Notes under the pieces: model-generated | Database searches by the model: none | What the model saw: the letters and a program-made list of their open reading frames with translations, nothing else | What the model was told of the DNA's origin: nothing | Shown: one piece after another, positions 11,256 to 22,638 of the stretch | Position numbering within the stretch: position 1 is the stretch's first letter | Layout: every line of letters starts with the position of its first letter | Position numbers and translations under genes: made by a program | Assembly (NCBI GenBank): GCA_963576565.1 | Contig: OY755040.1 | Location: 26,146,703 to 26,210,702 of the forward strand | Direction: 5' to 3' | Length of the DNA stretch: 64,000 nucleotides | Source: Aspidapion aeneum | Taxonomy: Eukaryota > Arthropoda > Insecta > Coleoptera > Brentidae

Positions 11256-12194
11256 CTGTTAAATGCACTAAACCTTCTTATTATATAATTAATAGGATGT
11301 AAGTATAGATGCGTAGCGTGTAGTCGGCGTTTATAAATAATATCCGAAAAGTTTTGTTTAAAGCCTATCTTTAAAAAGAAAGTGATAAAACTGACAATAC
11401 TGCGACGTTCTACAACTTTTGAATACATACTACATATTATCGAAAATTATTTATTCAAAAAACGTTTTTTGGAAAACGCATTTTTTTAAAATTATTCACT
11501 TAAGGGTGTTTAAATTAGCTCCCCGGTCCTACTTTTGGGAAATCGAAATGGTTAGCTAGATTTAAAAATAATAACTACTCACCCTATTAACAAGTACAGA
11601 CAATATTAAAAATATCAAAACAGTAATACGGTTTTGTTGTGAAAAAAAAATCATCTGTAACTGGCAAAACCTGTTCATGCCTCCAATTTAAGATACTTAA
11701 ATGATTTTCTAGTAACTTAAAAAAAGGGCTTTAGGTCAAATTATATTCCCTGTTTGGTTTTCCCAATTTCCTACTCCCACTTTGTGTCGAATGACGAAAA
11801 ATTTGAGAAAATAAGTATGTAATTTTAGAAATGACTTGAGTAGGAGCTTTAGTGGATGCTGAAGAATATTTACAAATAGTCAAGCCCACGCAATTGTCGT
11901 CACTAAAACCATTTCAGCTTATTGAATTTGAACTGACTGTCTGTGGTAATATCAAGTGGGTGTTAAGTAAATTTAATCTAAAACTATGCTAACTGTCGGC
12001 CGTTGAAGTGATAACGTTGCGTTATTCGGGCATAAAACGATTATTGAAAAAAATCTTTTAAATTACTAAGTAAACCATTCGTATGTACGACTTTATGCTC
12101 TAGAGAACACAATACAATGTTTATTAGTCAATAGATTAGTAATTTTAATTTAATTATAGTACTTACTTGAACAAAACAAAACAAACCTAAATTC
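11256..12194. other. Non-coding, AT-rich
   Basis: No recognised gene. The first part may be the 5' flank of the transposase remnant to the left. Confidence 0.4.
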
Positions 12195-12452
12195 TAGTAC
12201 CGGTGAATTTAAAAATAAAGCAAATTTTCGTGACTAATCGATTAGAAAGAAGTTTTTGGTCCAAGATCCAATGGAATATTAAGTTTTGACAGTTAACTGT
12301 TTCGCCCTGATGGGACTCCTCAGAATACAGCTTGGTCAATGTGCCACCACCTCCACCTCGCGAAGTTAATCAGACTGTTTTGTCTCTCATTTAACGCCTA
12401 TAGTGAGAAAACTTTCGCAAGAAGTGCCATTTGCCGAGATACGAGATAAACT
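12195..12452 (+). repeat. Diverged partial copy of the 514-bp repeat
   Basis: Runs in the same order as the 2-4 kb monomer: GTGAATTTAAAAATAAAGC, GACTAATCGATTAG, GGTCCAAGATCCAATGG, TTTTGACAGTTAACTGTTTC, GGGACTCCTCAGAA, TGCCGAGATACGAGA. About half a monomer is present with many substitutions and indels, so this is an older copy than the main array. Confidence 0.85.
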
Positions 12453-12836
12453 CGAACGAATTTAAGGTGTGTTTATTAGTTAGAAAGTGACGTTATAGTT
12501 TTGTGGTTATTTCAAATCCAGACTTGCTCACTCGCTAGTAAATAATATAGAGTTAAAAACGGCGTCAGAGGAGCATGTTGAGTTTATACAGCTTTGAAGT
12601 AAAATAAAATAAACCTAAATGAAAACATTCTGTTTATGGAAAACCCTTTTGAAATTAATAAAGAAAATAAAAAAAAAACTCAAATTAAAGTTTACCAACT
12701 TAATACCGAAAAAACTTTTAGAAAACAAATTGCGGAAATTTTGACAATTCATAACAAGAAAATTTTCAAATGCCAAGGCAAGTGATAGATTAATTTAATT
12801 TAATTTTGTTTTGTTTTATTTTGATGCTGCACCTAA
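12453..12836. other. Non-coding, AT-rich
   Basis: No recognisable feature. Confidence 0.4.
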
Positions 12837-12838
12837 TA

Positions 12839-13219
12839 AGGTCACTCATCGTCAAGCAAGCTTTACAGGTAGCGAAGCATAACTCTAATTTTCTATTTTT
12901 TGGTTATAATTTTTGACATGTTTTCCTCGGTTTCGCATTGGCGGCTCGTTCTTATTATAAAAATGTGGTTTTAACACAGTCTAAAGATCTATTTAATAAT
13001 GATACAGTTTCAAGATAGTTTGTAGCATAACTTTTTTATTCTATTTACTTAAATATATATAGTTCAGGTACCTTCATACTGTGTAAAACAACATCTTCAA
13101 AATAAAACAGAACCGCCAATGCGAAACCGAGGAAAACATGTCAAAAAGAATAACCAAAAAATAGAAAGCCTGACGTTAGCTTCGCTTCCTATAAAGCTTG
13201 CCTTTACGGTGAGTGTCCT
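12839..13219. mobile_element. Long-TIR MITE with TA target site
   Basis: A 381-bp foldback. About 110-120 bp at each end are inverted copies: both arms hold GACATGTTTTCCTCGGTTTC and CTATTTTTTGGTTAT when the right arm is reverse-complemented. TA sits at 12,837-12,838 and 13,220-13,221, giving termini AGGTCACTC / AGGACACTC, consistent with a Tc1/mariner-type MITE. The loop (about 12,960-13,110) is AT-rich and non-coding. Confidence 0.85.
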
Positions 13220-13221
13220 TA

Positions 13222-13714
13222 GCACCTAAGCTAAGAATTGATTTACGGTCCTGGAGTGTTCAAAATTTAATTCTAACTAGTTATTTTTAAACTAGGGTGC
13301 TTAGTTATAATCGGGATAATGACAAAACTGTTTTACTAATTTTTGTCGAAAGTGCTGGTTGTTCCAAAATCCGTCCTTTATCTAAAAGTTTATTTTTAAA
13401 ATACGTTTTCATCAAAATAAATAGTATTATTAATTATATTTGGGTTTTAGGCTACCCTGTAAAGTGAAACTTTTGTCCCAATATTTTGGGCAGCAAAGAA
13501 ATTTTGCGTCGTTCTATTCTGGTATAAGATGTTCAAACAAACATGCCTGAAATCCCTCTCTATGCAAAGAGGCAAGTTCACAAAAGACAAACACACAACT
13601 TTATGTTCGTGTGTTTGTGCGTCGTTGGTTTCTTGCAAAGACCAAATAATTCTCTATAGAGACTGTGCTTCTTATTTTTTCATCCTTTTCTAATATTCTG
13701 CCCTAACCAACTCT
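13222..13714. other. Non-coding
   Basis: No recognisable feature. Confidence 0.4.
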
Positions 13715-13910
13715 AAAAAGTATGCACAATATGGAAATCTTAAAGCAAAACTAGAAATAGAAGTAGCCCAGATTAAGATTGAAGGGCTAAGTAGAAGAAA
13801 ATCTCTAAACATTTGGAGAGCAAAGGCGAAGAACAAAAAGGAATGGAAGATGATTCTTAAACAGGCCAAGACCCACCAACTGGGGGGGTTGAGACAAACA
13901 TGAAGATGCT
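13715..13910 (+). pseudogene. LINE ORF2 C-terminal tail fragment
   Basis: The plus strand encodes LNIWRAKAKNKKEWKMILKQ followed by AKTHQLGG, which matches the end of insect RTE/jockey-like LINE polyproteins (W-R-x-x-A-x-x-R/K-x-x-W-K). Preceded by a charged stretch and followed by non-coding sequence. Two further decayed fragments of the same tail lie downstream in the same orientation at 14.66-14.87 and 15.05-15.24 kb. Confidence 0.65.
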
Positions 13911-13960
13911 TAGTCTCGGTTCGTCCAAAGATTATCTTCTATTCCGTTAGTTTGGGCCTT

Positions 13961-14040
13961 TGCGGCAGAGTAGTCCAGTGGTATGGTCGTCGGCTTCACA
14001 TGCAGAAGGTCCCATGTTCGCGTCTCAAACAACGACGCAA
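13961..14040 (+). repeat. tRNA-Val(CAC)-derived SINE head
   Basis: An A box-like TAGTCCAGTGGTATGG, an anticodon-type loop TTCACAT between TCGGC and GCAGA (4 of 5 pairs, anticodon CAC), then GCAGAAGGTCCC and a decayed B box (TGTTCGCGTC). The block around CACATGCAGAAGGTCCC is that of animal tRNA-Val. The acceptor stem is not recoverable and the T arm is imperfect, so this is a pol III promoter remnant of a SINE or a tRNA pseudogene, not a working tRNA. Confidence 0.65.
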
Positions 14041-14199
14041 ATAGAAAAAAAAATCACTTCGCCCTGCCGCGCACTTCCTTTTAAGCGTTCAATATTCAAC
14101 ATCGAAATGGTGTGCGATACACATGCACACAAAAACATAGTTGCCCTTATACATCGAGAATATAAGCAGGTATAGTCCAGGAGCCAACAACCAAGGTGC

Positions 14200-14500
14200 C
14201 AGGATTATTAACCCAGGAGCCTGCTACAGTTGGAACCAGGACGGTGCCAGCAAAAATCTGTCAAACTCAACTCACGACGACCGCGACTGAAAAGGAAGAC
14301 ATCTATCGTCTTTAACCAAGTCTTGCTGGGACGATAGCGATGTTAGATAGATGCAAGTCTAACATGTAGCAGGACCACCTTTCGAAAGGGGTGTTAAAGC
14401 GTGGATCCACTGTTTATACTTGCTACGAAGTATAAAGATCCGTGCCCTCGATAAAGAGGAGTCAGACAAAATTAAGTCCTCTTAGAGAAATGAAACTTGC
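14200..14500 (+). repeat. Dispersed repeat family, copy 1
   Basis: Homologous along its length to the reverse complement of 52,548-52,830. Shared blocks include GCGATGTTAGATAGATGCAAG, ACCACCTTTCG and AAAGCGTGGATCCA. Relatively GC-rich, with the small palindrome CCTTTCGAAAGG. Not coding. It could be a 5' region of a LINE or an LTR-like piece; identity unknown. Confidence 0.75.
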
Positions 14501-14589
14501 ATCCTAAGGGGTACGTGCATCAGGTTGTTATATGGTGTACGAACAAATCGGGGTTTGCGAAAAGGGCGCGCCGTGTGCCTAGTCATTAG

Positions 14590-14640
14590 ACCAAAAATAG
14601 TCTCCCCACCACTACTGCTACTTGGGCCTTTATCTTTCTC
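14590..14640 (+). repeat. LINE-type 3' tail with CTA/CTG triplets
   Basis: CCCCACCACTACTGCTACTTGG resembles the tails at 51,000-51,040 (CTGCTACTATTACTACTT) and, reversed, at 27,080-27,110. Such triplet tails commonly end non-LTR elements. Confidence 0.4.
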
Positions 14641-14659
14641 TTCTTTATGTTGTGTCTAT

Positions 14660-14870
14660 TTTAGTAATTTTTTTTCAAGTACGTAACCTGGATGGATGTC
14701 TTCAAAAGGTAGATGGACATAGAAGACACTCAAAGCTAATTTTCCACCTAAGAATGGCTGGAACCCAAAAAGAGGTAGGCTTAGATTAAGATGAAGAAAA
14801 TCGTAAAGTAAAAGCGAAGAACAGTATGAATGGAATTCTAAATTACTGAGTTGTGGACACAAATATAAAG
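14660..14870 (+). pseudogene. Decayed LINE C-terminal fragment, second copy
   Basis: Broken plus-strand readings give G-R-L-R-L-R-W-like and VKAKNSMNGIL, corresponding to the same LINE tail as 13,715-13,910 but with more frameshifts. Ends in GATGATTAGTCACC, comparable to GATGCTTAGTCTCGG in the first copy. Confidence 0.5.
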
Positions 14871-15049
14871 ATGATTAGTCACCATTTATTCAAACGTTTT
14901 TGTTTATTTCGTTTACTCTAATCCTTATCTGTTTCCTTTTCTTCCACGCAGTCAGAGAACTTAATATTTTTCTTCTTTCTAGCAGTGCCTTTTTAGTAAT
15001 TTTACTCCATCTATACTTGTGCGTCTTTCTCAATTGGTTAATTTGGATG

Positions 15050-15240
15050 TCCTTAAAGGATGGATGATATGGAAGCCTCAAAGAAAATTTTTCACCAAAC
15101 ACCGTGTGGAACTCAATATAGAGGTAGTCAAGATTCGGACCAAGTGGGATAAAATGCCCAAACTCTATGAGTAAAAGTTTGGAGAGCAAAGGTAAAAAAC
15201 AGGAAATGGTAGCTTATTCTTGAATATTGGATTGTTGAGC
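15050..15240 (+). pseudogene. Decayed LINE C-terminal fragment, third copy
   Basis: Plus strand reads IFHQTPCGTQYRG, then KVWRAKVKNRKW and LILE, the order of the RTE-type C-terminus. Several stops and a frame change. The three fragments within 1.5 kb may be separate insertions or a local duplication. Confidence 0.55.
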
Positions 15241-15244
15241 CACA

Positions 15245-16154
15245 GTTGATTGACACGTTTTGGTATGTCCAAAGATCTCAGTCTATGCCTTCATTTTTTT
15301 CTTCTTATTTGCGATGTCTACTTTTGTAATTTTCTTCCATCCATTCTCAGTGTGCGTCTTTCTCAATTAGTTTATTTGAATATCCTTTGTTACCTTTTGT
15401 TTAACGCTGATTTCTTGAAACACTTCACTTTGAAATTTAGTTTTTATTTTCTCTGATCTATTTTAATGTCTTTGAAGGATTTCGGTTTCCCCTTTTAATG
15501 GCCATACTTTACTTTTATAAGCAACGGGATTTTTATAACGCTATTATAAACTTTGAAGATAAAAAACTTTGGATATTGATTTACCTCCACAGTATTTTAT
15601 TAAGTTTATTGTGCTTCCACAGTACCCATTCCCACTCACTCTTTGACTGATTGATTGATTTATTTAATCATACAGCAGGGTTAGGTTGTGGAGAGCCTGC
15701 CACTGCAGATACTTAGCTTAAGTCACGCAAGTTTAGAGCGGATGCCCCAATCGCAAGTTCTAGACAGATTTCTGGTGCGAGTCGCACCAAGGTCGTTGCT
15801 GCAAAAATCATCAAGGTTTTATCAATGAATACACGACTCTAGTTTGTATTCATTGGTTTTATGGTTTCCTCCTTCACGCGGCTAAATCTCGTGCGTGTGA
15901 ATGGTAAAAGAATCTTGTTCCTCGCGTAATTGCGTAGCGTTTGGATTTTTAGACAAGCTTGAAATTTTTGTCGCACGGGACAAGATTGTTTGATAAAAAA
16001 ATTTAGCCGAGCTTGTACCGCGCGACTTGTGGCTCATCACACGTTCTAAACATTTGCGTCCCTTGAGCATTTACACATGCGTTTAACCAATCGCGATTGG
16101 AGCATACGCTCTAAAACTGCGCGACTTAAGTCTACTTGTGAACGCTGCTATTGT
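15245..16154. other. Non-coding; small hairpin
   Basis: A perfect 10-bp stem CAATGAATAC (15,823-15,832) / GTATTCATTG (15,846-15,855) with a 13-nt loop. Positions 15,870-16,150 are GC-richer and CpG-rich without recognisable coding. Nothing else. Confidence 0.45.
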
Positions 16155-16162
16155 ATCTCTTG

Positions 16163-17323
16163 CAGTGGCGGCTGGTGACGTTATAAATTGGGGGGCAGAA
16201 ATTTTAGATTGCATGGAAAAGAAGATCAAAAAAACTTACCTAAACAATTTTATTTTAGCATTTTTCAAACAAGCAGCTATTTGGTATAGTTTTTAGTTTA
16301 TTTATTTATAGCTAAAGTCTCTTCGTCCTTGTTTTACATGAGTAAAGTGCTCGGATTAGCACCAGTTTTAGACCAATCATGGCCCTGTAGAGCACCTCAA
16401 AAATCCCACAGAATTTTAAACAGTCTATTCACCTACTAAGTATATGTCTATTTTTTGCCACATTTTCATTATGTTCGGTAATGTTTTGCCTATAAGCACT
16501 ATTCAATTGGCACCTAATATCAGTCTTGCCTAGCACAGAAAATTCAATGTGGTTATTTAAATAAGTAGCACTTACTTTGTTTCTAACTTTTTACTAAAGT
16601 GCTTAATATCACACATTCCCTTTGTCACCCACGCAGGATCACTTCTTAGATTGTTCATAATAAGACAAAAAGCAAAAAAAAGCATTTCGTTTTTCACAAC
16701 CGCAGAACCAGTTTTCAGCATCGTATAATTTTTTTATTACTTGCACTAAAATTTTGGTTAATGTTTAGGGTTTTTAGGTCCGGTCTATGTGGCCCTAAAG
16801 ATATTATTTGTAATCGAAGTTCATATGTCAACGTATTTAAATTTGCATAGTTAATTATATTATCAACGGTATTTATTTCCATTTTAAAAATACACAAAAA
16901 CAATGGACACGCGACCGACAGGCTTTTAGCGACTGACCCTGACATACCCCAAATCAAAACAAACTCATACGTCTTCACTAAGGATAGAACCGGCAACATG
17001 TAGGAAGGGCAACGAACGGTTTGGCACGATGAATATGGCCGACATCAACTTAAACAAACATTCCTCCCACCCCCGCGCGAGAACAGTCACCCATACACTG
17101 CTGAAAAACGGATGAAATTGAAATCTTGTCCCGCGCGGTGCTGCCGGCTTGTATTTATTTACGCTAAAAAAGTTTACCCAGTTAACCACAGACTCACAAA
17201 AAGAACTAGACATGTCGTAAGGAAAGATTTAACTTTTTTTAAATAAATCAATTAAAAATACTGGTTGTTGTCTAGTTTTGGGAGGGCACTGCCCCGTTGC
17301 CCTCCCTGTAGCACCCGCCACTG
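16163..17323 (-). mobile_element. hAT element derivative with perfect 8-bp TSD
   Basis: 1,161 bp. Left end CAGTGGCGGCTGGTGACG, right end reverse complement CAGTGGCGGGTGCTACAG; flanked by ATCTCTTG at 16,155-16,162 and 17,324-17,331, a perfect 8-bp duplication. The minus strand carries the N-terminal part of a transposase (see the nested feature), while the catalytic C-terminal half is missing. The element is therefore an internally deleted, non-autonomous hAT. A solo end of a similar type lies at about 48,951-48,965. Confidence 0.93.
16330..17000 (-). pseudogene. ZMYM/TTF-type hAT transposase, N-terminal part
   Basis: Reading leftwards: LGPHRPDLKTLNINQ (within the open frame 16,715-16,999), then WFCGCEKRNAFFCF with the C-G-C and C pattern of the TTF-type zinc finger, then after a frame change WVTKGMCDIKHFSKK, then VLGKTDIRCQLNSAYRQNI and NRHILSR, followed after a stop by IDCLKFCGIFEVL. 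This order is that of ZMYM1-like hAT transposases, in which the zinc finger binds element ends. Breaks: at least two frameshifts and one stop, and no RNase H-like catalytic core. The overlapping minus-strand frame at 16,965-17,213 is probably leader sequence. Confidence 0.82.
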
Positions 17324-17331
17324 ATCTCTTG

Positions 17332-18003
17332 TGTGCTCTAAGTTAGGAGGTTTGAAGACCTGATCCTCGTTAGGCGCAATAGCGTAGCCACCTACTATTT
17401 TTATAACTTTATATTAGAAATCATAAGACTTTTAGTCATGACCATGATAAACTAATACATTTAGTTTTAGTGTATTGAGGTCGTTAGTTTATGGATTGAT
17501 TCTCTCAATTCGTGTTCTTACTTTATATAAATAAGTCCATGCTTGCTTGCCGCAGGGTAGGAACTCGGCAAATTTCATAAGCTAATCTATTTGACAATAA
17601 TGCACAACCCTTAATCTGGTTTGAATTCGTTTGTTAAATTACTTGGTAAACTGTTTTTGGAGAAGATTTTGAAATTCCCAAAAAAATTTAAAAACTTTAG
17701 GGCGATCACTTTCATTATCATAAAAAAGTAATAATTAATTTTAAATAAACAAAAGATTATAAGTAAAAGCATTGAAAGAATTGGTGTCAAGTTCTCATTT
17801 AGGATTCTTACCAGTTTGTAAATGTTTATTTGAACTTGGGTATCATGCCCAAGCTTATGCGTATTTAAGTTAAAAATCGGAAATATCAAGCTGGAAGTAT
17901 TTGAGGCATTAACGTGACCGTGAAAACACAAATTATAATCAGGTTTGTTAAAATTATTGGTAGTTAGTGGCAGCTTCTCCATAATGTCATTTGGTTATTG
18001 ACT
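17332..18003. other. Non-coding apart from a doubtful open frame
   Basis: A 123-codon minus-strand frame at 17,611-17,982 contains one hydrophobic stretch (SMLLLIIFCLFKINYYFFMI) but no family I recognise; its composition tracks the AT-rich background. I would not call it a gene. Confidence 0.35.
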
Positions 18004-18310
18004 TCCCAGAATAAATGTTACCCAGAGTGGCTATTCTGGGTCTAAAACGACGTGAGTGTTCCCACCACATGCTTTAGCCAATGGCAAGCGTTAAATTACC
18101 TCCGAGCCGTCATGTACTATGCGAAAAGACCTTTGCGCAGGCTTCTCCTAAGATCTGACCGCGGAACCTACAGTCGGTCCGGGGCAGGAGAACCGATTTC
18201 ACTTCAAACGCGTAAAATTCACTAACTCGAGACAAGTCATTTCATGGTCAAAGCGTGGCTGGTCACATCGTTCAAGACCCAGAACAGCTACCCAGGCTGT
18301 TGTTAGAGAA
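18004..18310. repeat. GC-richer block bounded by inverted arms
   Basis: TACCCAGAGTGGCTATTCTGGG (with GTCTAAAAC) near 18,018-18,049 is inverted at 18,273-18,305 as GTTCAAGACCCAGAAC-AGC-TACCCAGG. The left arm also self-pairs (CCCAGAATA / TATTCTGGG). The 220 bp between are noticeably GC-richer than the surroundings. It may be a small foldback element; no TSD found. Confidence 0.55.
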
Positions 18311-19239
18311 CTCTCTTTGCGTCTGTACATCTCTCGGACCGCATATTTACTTTCACTTTTTGTTTTTTCAATCCGCTCTCTTTTGTGTAAAGTTTAAGTA
18401 TTCATAATATATTGCTTTTAGTAGTCTTAAATGTGTTTAATGTAAAATTTACAGTGCATTATTATACTCCTCATATCCACAAATCATATTAATTATTTCA
18501 CCCCGAAAGAGCGCACCTATGTTTACCAGAGTGGAGCGGAGAAACAAATCCCTCCAATTTTGATCCCACGAAGCCGGATTCTTGTAGTCATCGAACATAT
18601 AATGTTATATGTTCCATGCTATAGTTTAATTGCATAAACAGGATCGGTTATAAACTTATATTAATTAAGGTGCTAATTGTGGAGATTTAAAACTTGTTAC
18701 GGATCTCACAAAGTGAACATGACTCTTGTGAACACTAAAAATCAATGTGAGTGTCAATAACTCATAATAAAAAGTTTCGAAGACTCTTGCACTCAAAATT
18801 TGTTAAAGACACTTTCACTCAAACTAGAAGGACACTTTCACTCTAATTTAAAAACAAGATACGTAAAGACTCTAGAATTTCCAGACAAGACTCAAAAATT
18901 GTGTGAAAACATAAAAGACTCAAAATAGTTGGTAAATTTCCTGAAATGTGAGATACAAACTCTAAAAAGTTAACAATGCTAAAAAAGTGTAGTAGCTTAT
19001 TTGCATCCATTTGTATTCGTTCGGCTTATTATAAAACGCCACTAAAAATATAAAATCAATCAAGCCTAGTTTTTGGATGTTCGATGCTGCTTAATGGTTG
19101 TTCCGGATAAGTAGGAGATAAAAGGCTAGATCTTTTTTATTCTTATCTGTTCAGAAAATCATCTATAAACATCGAATGGTAACCATCGATTAAGGTGAAC
19201 TTTTAATCTCAGGGGAATCATACAGAAGTCGAATAAAGA
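18311..19239. other. Non-coding; irregular short motif cluster
   Basis: Between 18,720 and 18,920 the motif GACACTTTCACTC or GACTC recurs irregularly. No gene recognised. Confidence 0.4.
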
Positions 19240-20021
19240 TTAAACAGAAAGGTCACTTTTCTTCGTTTTTGTTCTATTTTCTCTCCTATCTCGGTAGATG
19301 GCGTTTCTGGCGAGGGTTTTCTCACAATAGACGTATGATAAGAGACAAAACTCTGTAATTAACTTCGCAAGGGTGTCACATTGACTAAGCAGTGTTCTGA
19401 GGTGTCCCATAAACTCGAAGCAGTTAACTGTCAACACTTATTAGGTGTCCATTAGATCTTGGACCCCTGTGAGGTTAAGCTTTTGAGCTATCCACGGAAA
19501 ATATGAAAGAAACAAAAACTTTTTTTACCCTATTAGCCACTAAAACTTGTTTGATTTTTAAATTCACGGGTACTAAAATTTACGTTTGTTAGTATTATTT
19601 GTCTGATGGTGTGTAAAAACGCCAATCAGCGTTGCTCTGGCCTGAAAGACAGAAGTGCTGTCGTAGGTCACGAATGGTTTATTTTTCTTTGTAATCGATC
19701 TTTTCATCGATCGATATATGTAGCAGTTTATACTGCTCTTGTTCTAGTTTCTCTCGTATCTCGGTAGATTACGCTTTTTGCGAGGGTTTTCTCACTATAG
19801 ACGTAGGATGGGAGACAAAAGTCTCTGATTAATTCAGCAAGAGTGTCACATTGACCAAGCAGTGTTCTGAGGATTCCCGTAGGGACGAAACAGTTAACTG
19901 TCAACACTTATTCGGTGTCCATTAGATCTTGGACGCCCGTGAGTATAAGCTTTTAAGTTACCCACGGAAAAATATAAGGGACACAAAAACTTATTTTTAC
20001 CCGATTAGCCACGAAAACTTG
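19240..20021 (-). repeat. Two inverted, diverged copies of the 514-bp repeat
   Basis: Reverse complement of the 2-4 kb monomer: TATCTCGGTAGAT at 19,289 and 19,759 (period about 470 bp), GTTAACTGTCAACACTTATT twice, GGTGTCCATTAGATCTTGG twice, and AAATTCACGGGTAC once. About 1.6 monomers, clearly diverged from each other and from the main array, so older. Not coding: a 65-codon frame within it is incidental. Confidence 0.9.
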
Positions 20022-20845
20022 TTAGAAAGCAAGAACGTTAGGAATAAATGAATTATGGTTATACACCAAATATAGGTAATAATTATAAGCTAAGTAGGTA
20101 GAATAGAAATATCTTAATAGCCATATCTATCTAGATAATTATATACTTTAAATGGTTGGTAAATTTCGAAAATTATGATATTTTGACACACACTTGCTTA
20201 AATATTATAAAAGCCAAGAATTTAGCCGTTTTGCAATTAAAGCAACTGCAGCGTGGTAAAATTTGTGTTGTTGTTATTTTGTTAACAAATCAGAAAAGCG
20301 AGCAAGCGTAGCGTTCTTGTGTTGCGTTTTGCGCAACATCGTCATGAATTCCGTCAAAGAAATCACGTAAACCAAGGATTTGTGGATTGCGTACCTCTTT
20401 TAATAGACAAAGAAAAACATGTACACATTTTTCTTTTAATTATTAATATTTGCTTCCTATGGAATTCACATAAACTCTGTGTTGCAAAGGCGCATATGAA
20501 ATGAATTTGAAAAATCGAGATATAAAATGTAAAAAGTTTATTAATATGAAAATCAACAAAAATAATTTTTGGTCGTCATCAAAACAATGTTTTGTCCGTG
20601 TGTTCGGATGTTGGCGCTATAACTCGAGAATGCCTCGACCTATTTTAAACAAATTTTATACAAATATACAGGGTTGCAAGGAGCCCTATAGTTTTTCAGC
20701 CTAATGCCAGTTTTTTCATGAAAGTTATAAGGAAAAGTTTTCGAAAGATGTGCTAATTTAACAATTTTATAGCTAATATTTTTAATAATAACAAAATAAT
20801 AATATATAAGTGATACGTGACTTTGACAGTATATTATTATCTTTT
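20022..20845. other. Non-coding
   Basis: Short frames only; no recognised feature. Confidence 0.4.
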
Positions 20846-20849
20846 TGCA

Positions 20850-21130
20850 GTTTTTTTTTTCAGTTTTGGAAATATTTAGAAAAAGTTTGGAAATGTTCAG
20901 GAAAAGTCTGAAATGTTCTGGAAAAGCCCGAAAATGTTTAGGAAAAAAGCCTAACGATTTTTTCAAAAATCTGAAAATGTTCTAGAGAGATCTTGAAGTA
21001 TTTTTGAAAAATCTGGAAATATCCTGGATAAGTCTGGAAATGTACTGGAAAAGTCAAAAAAAGTCGAGTATGAGTTTAAAAATAATCAGGAAAATATGGA
21101 GAAAGTCTGAAAATGTCTTAGAAAATTCGG
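20850..21130 (+). repeat. Degenerate ~21-bp tandem array
   Basis: Repeats of the form CTGGAAATGTTCTGGAAAAGT from about 20,860 to 21,130, strongly diverged. On the minus strand it reads as a 7-residue repeat (F-P-E-H-F-R-L type), which explains the 108-codon frame at 20,640-20,966. Confidence 0.8.
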
Positions 21131-21169
21131 GAAATATACCGCGAACCGGATGTGACTGTAAAAGAATTT

Positions 21170-21835
21170 AAAGTCATCGGGAGTAACAAAAACCGAAAAT
21201 AACAGGAAAAAAGTTAATGGTGGGCGGAAGGGAGTGGAAGCGACCGATAAGAAGTGACTGAAAGTAAACCGGAAGTAACCAGAAATGATTTAAACATAAT
21301 CGGAAGTTACCGAAAATTAGCTAAAGGTGACGGGAAGTGACCAAAGTAAACTGAAAGTCACTGTACGTGAATCGGAAGTGACTTAAAGAAAGCCGAAAGT
21401 TATCAAAAATTACTTAAAAGTAACCGAAAGTGACTTAAATTATTGCTAAAATTAAAACGAAAGTAAGTAAAAAACCGTAAGTGATTACAAGAAACACAAA
21501 ATTGACAGATAGTGACCTACAGATGAACCGAAACTAAACGAAAATGACTTAGAAGTGACTAAAAGTGAATCGAAAGTGACTGTAAATGACTTAAAGTAAA
21601 TCGAAAGTAAACAGAAAAGAAGCTACCTGAAGTGGCTAAATGTAAACCGGAAGCGAATGAATGAAAACCGGAGTCGACTATAAGGGATCCTTAAGTGTTT
21701 AAAAGTAAACTGGAATCGACTAAAGTGAACCGAAAGTAAACGGAAATAACTTAAAGTAATTTAAAAGTAACTAAAAGTAAATCAAGTTATTGAAAGTCAA
21801 ACAGGAGTGAATAAAAACTATCCGAAAAAAGTTCG
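21170..21835 (+). repeat. Degenerate ~11-bp tandem array (AAAGTGACC-like)
   Basis: More than 600 bp built from variants of GAAAGTGACTTAAAGTAAACC (half-unit about 10-11 bp). It directly follows the 21-bp array but has a different unit. No coding potential. Confidence 0.8.
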
Positions 21836-21839
21836 AAAG

Positions 21840-22635
21840 TACCCAGAGAATTAAACTTATTGCGCCTAGCTTTAGGTTTTAAGATATTTCAAACCACTTG
21901 ATTAAACAAAAATTTTACAAAATCATTACTTTCAAACCTTTAGAAAAACCTTTGAGACTTTTTTTATGATGGGGGACACTTTTTGGATCCTAATGTTTTT
22001 ATAGCACACATCCCCTTCGAACTGTGAAGTTTAACTCGAGTCGAGTGATGTTCTGTTTTAAAGGTCTCTTGAATGTTTTTCAAACTAAGTAGAGCTTTCA
22101 AAAAAATTTGGCAAAATTTTTGACAACACAGGTGCCTGCAAATTGGCAGGACTTTTTGGTGCAAGTGCTAATAACACAAACTAATTTTTAAACTGCGCAT
22201 GTGTCACTTTTTTTACTATTTGCGTAGTTCTTTTTCTGTCAGTAACTAACCTGTTGTGCTTGTGTTAGGTTAGTGTGATGCTAAATTGAAGAAAATTTTA
22301 CTTAAGTAGAAAAGCAAGAGTGGCGCATGCGCTGTTTAAAAATTGATATTATATTGTTTAAACCAGTTGATCTTGATCCTAATCAGATTAAAACAAACTA
22401 ATTCTACCATATGCGTGGCTTACGTATGCTAGAATAAGGCACTAATACCACTTACTATTCTTTTTAAATTAAGAACAAACTAGCTTTTTTAAAACTCAAA
22501 AAGCAAAACTCAATCTTTGTCGTAAACCCTTTTATTTTGCCCAAGAAGCCAATAATTCTTCATGCACTTATAGTTTTTGAGTGTCGTCTATCAGAGTACC
22601 TAAGAGTAACATCTAAATAGATAGAACTGGTATGT
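21840..22635. other. Non-coding
   Basis: No recognised feature. Confidence 0.4.
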
Positions 22636-22638
22636 TTA

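Noticed and set aside
20640..20966. 108-codon minus-strand frame with F-P-E-H-F-R-L repeats
   Set aside because: It is the translation of the 21-bp tandem array.
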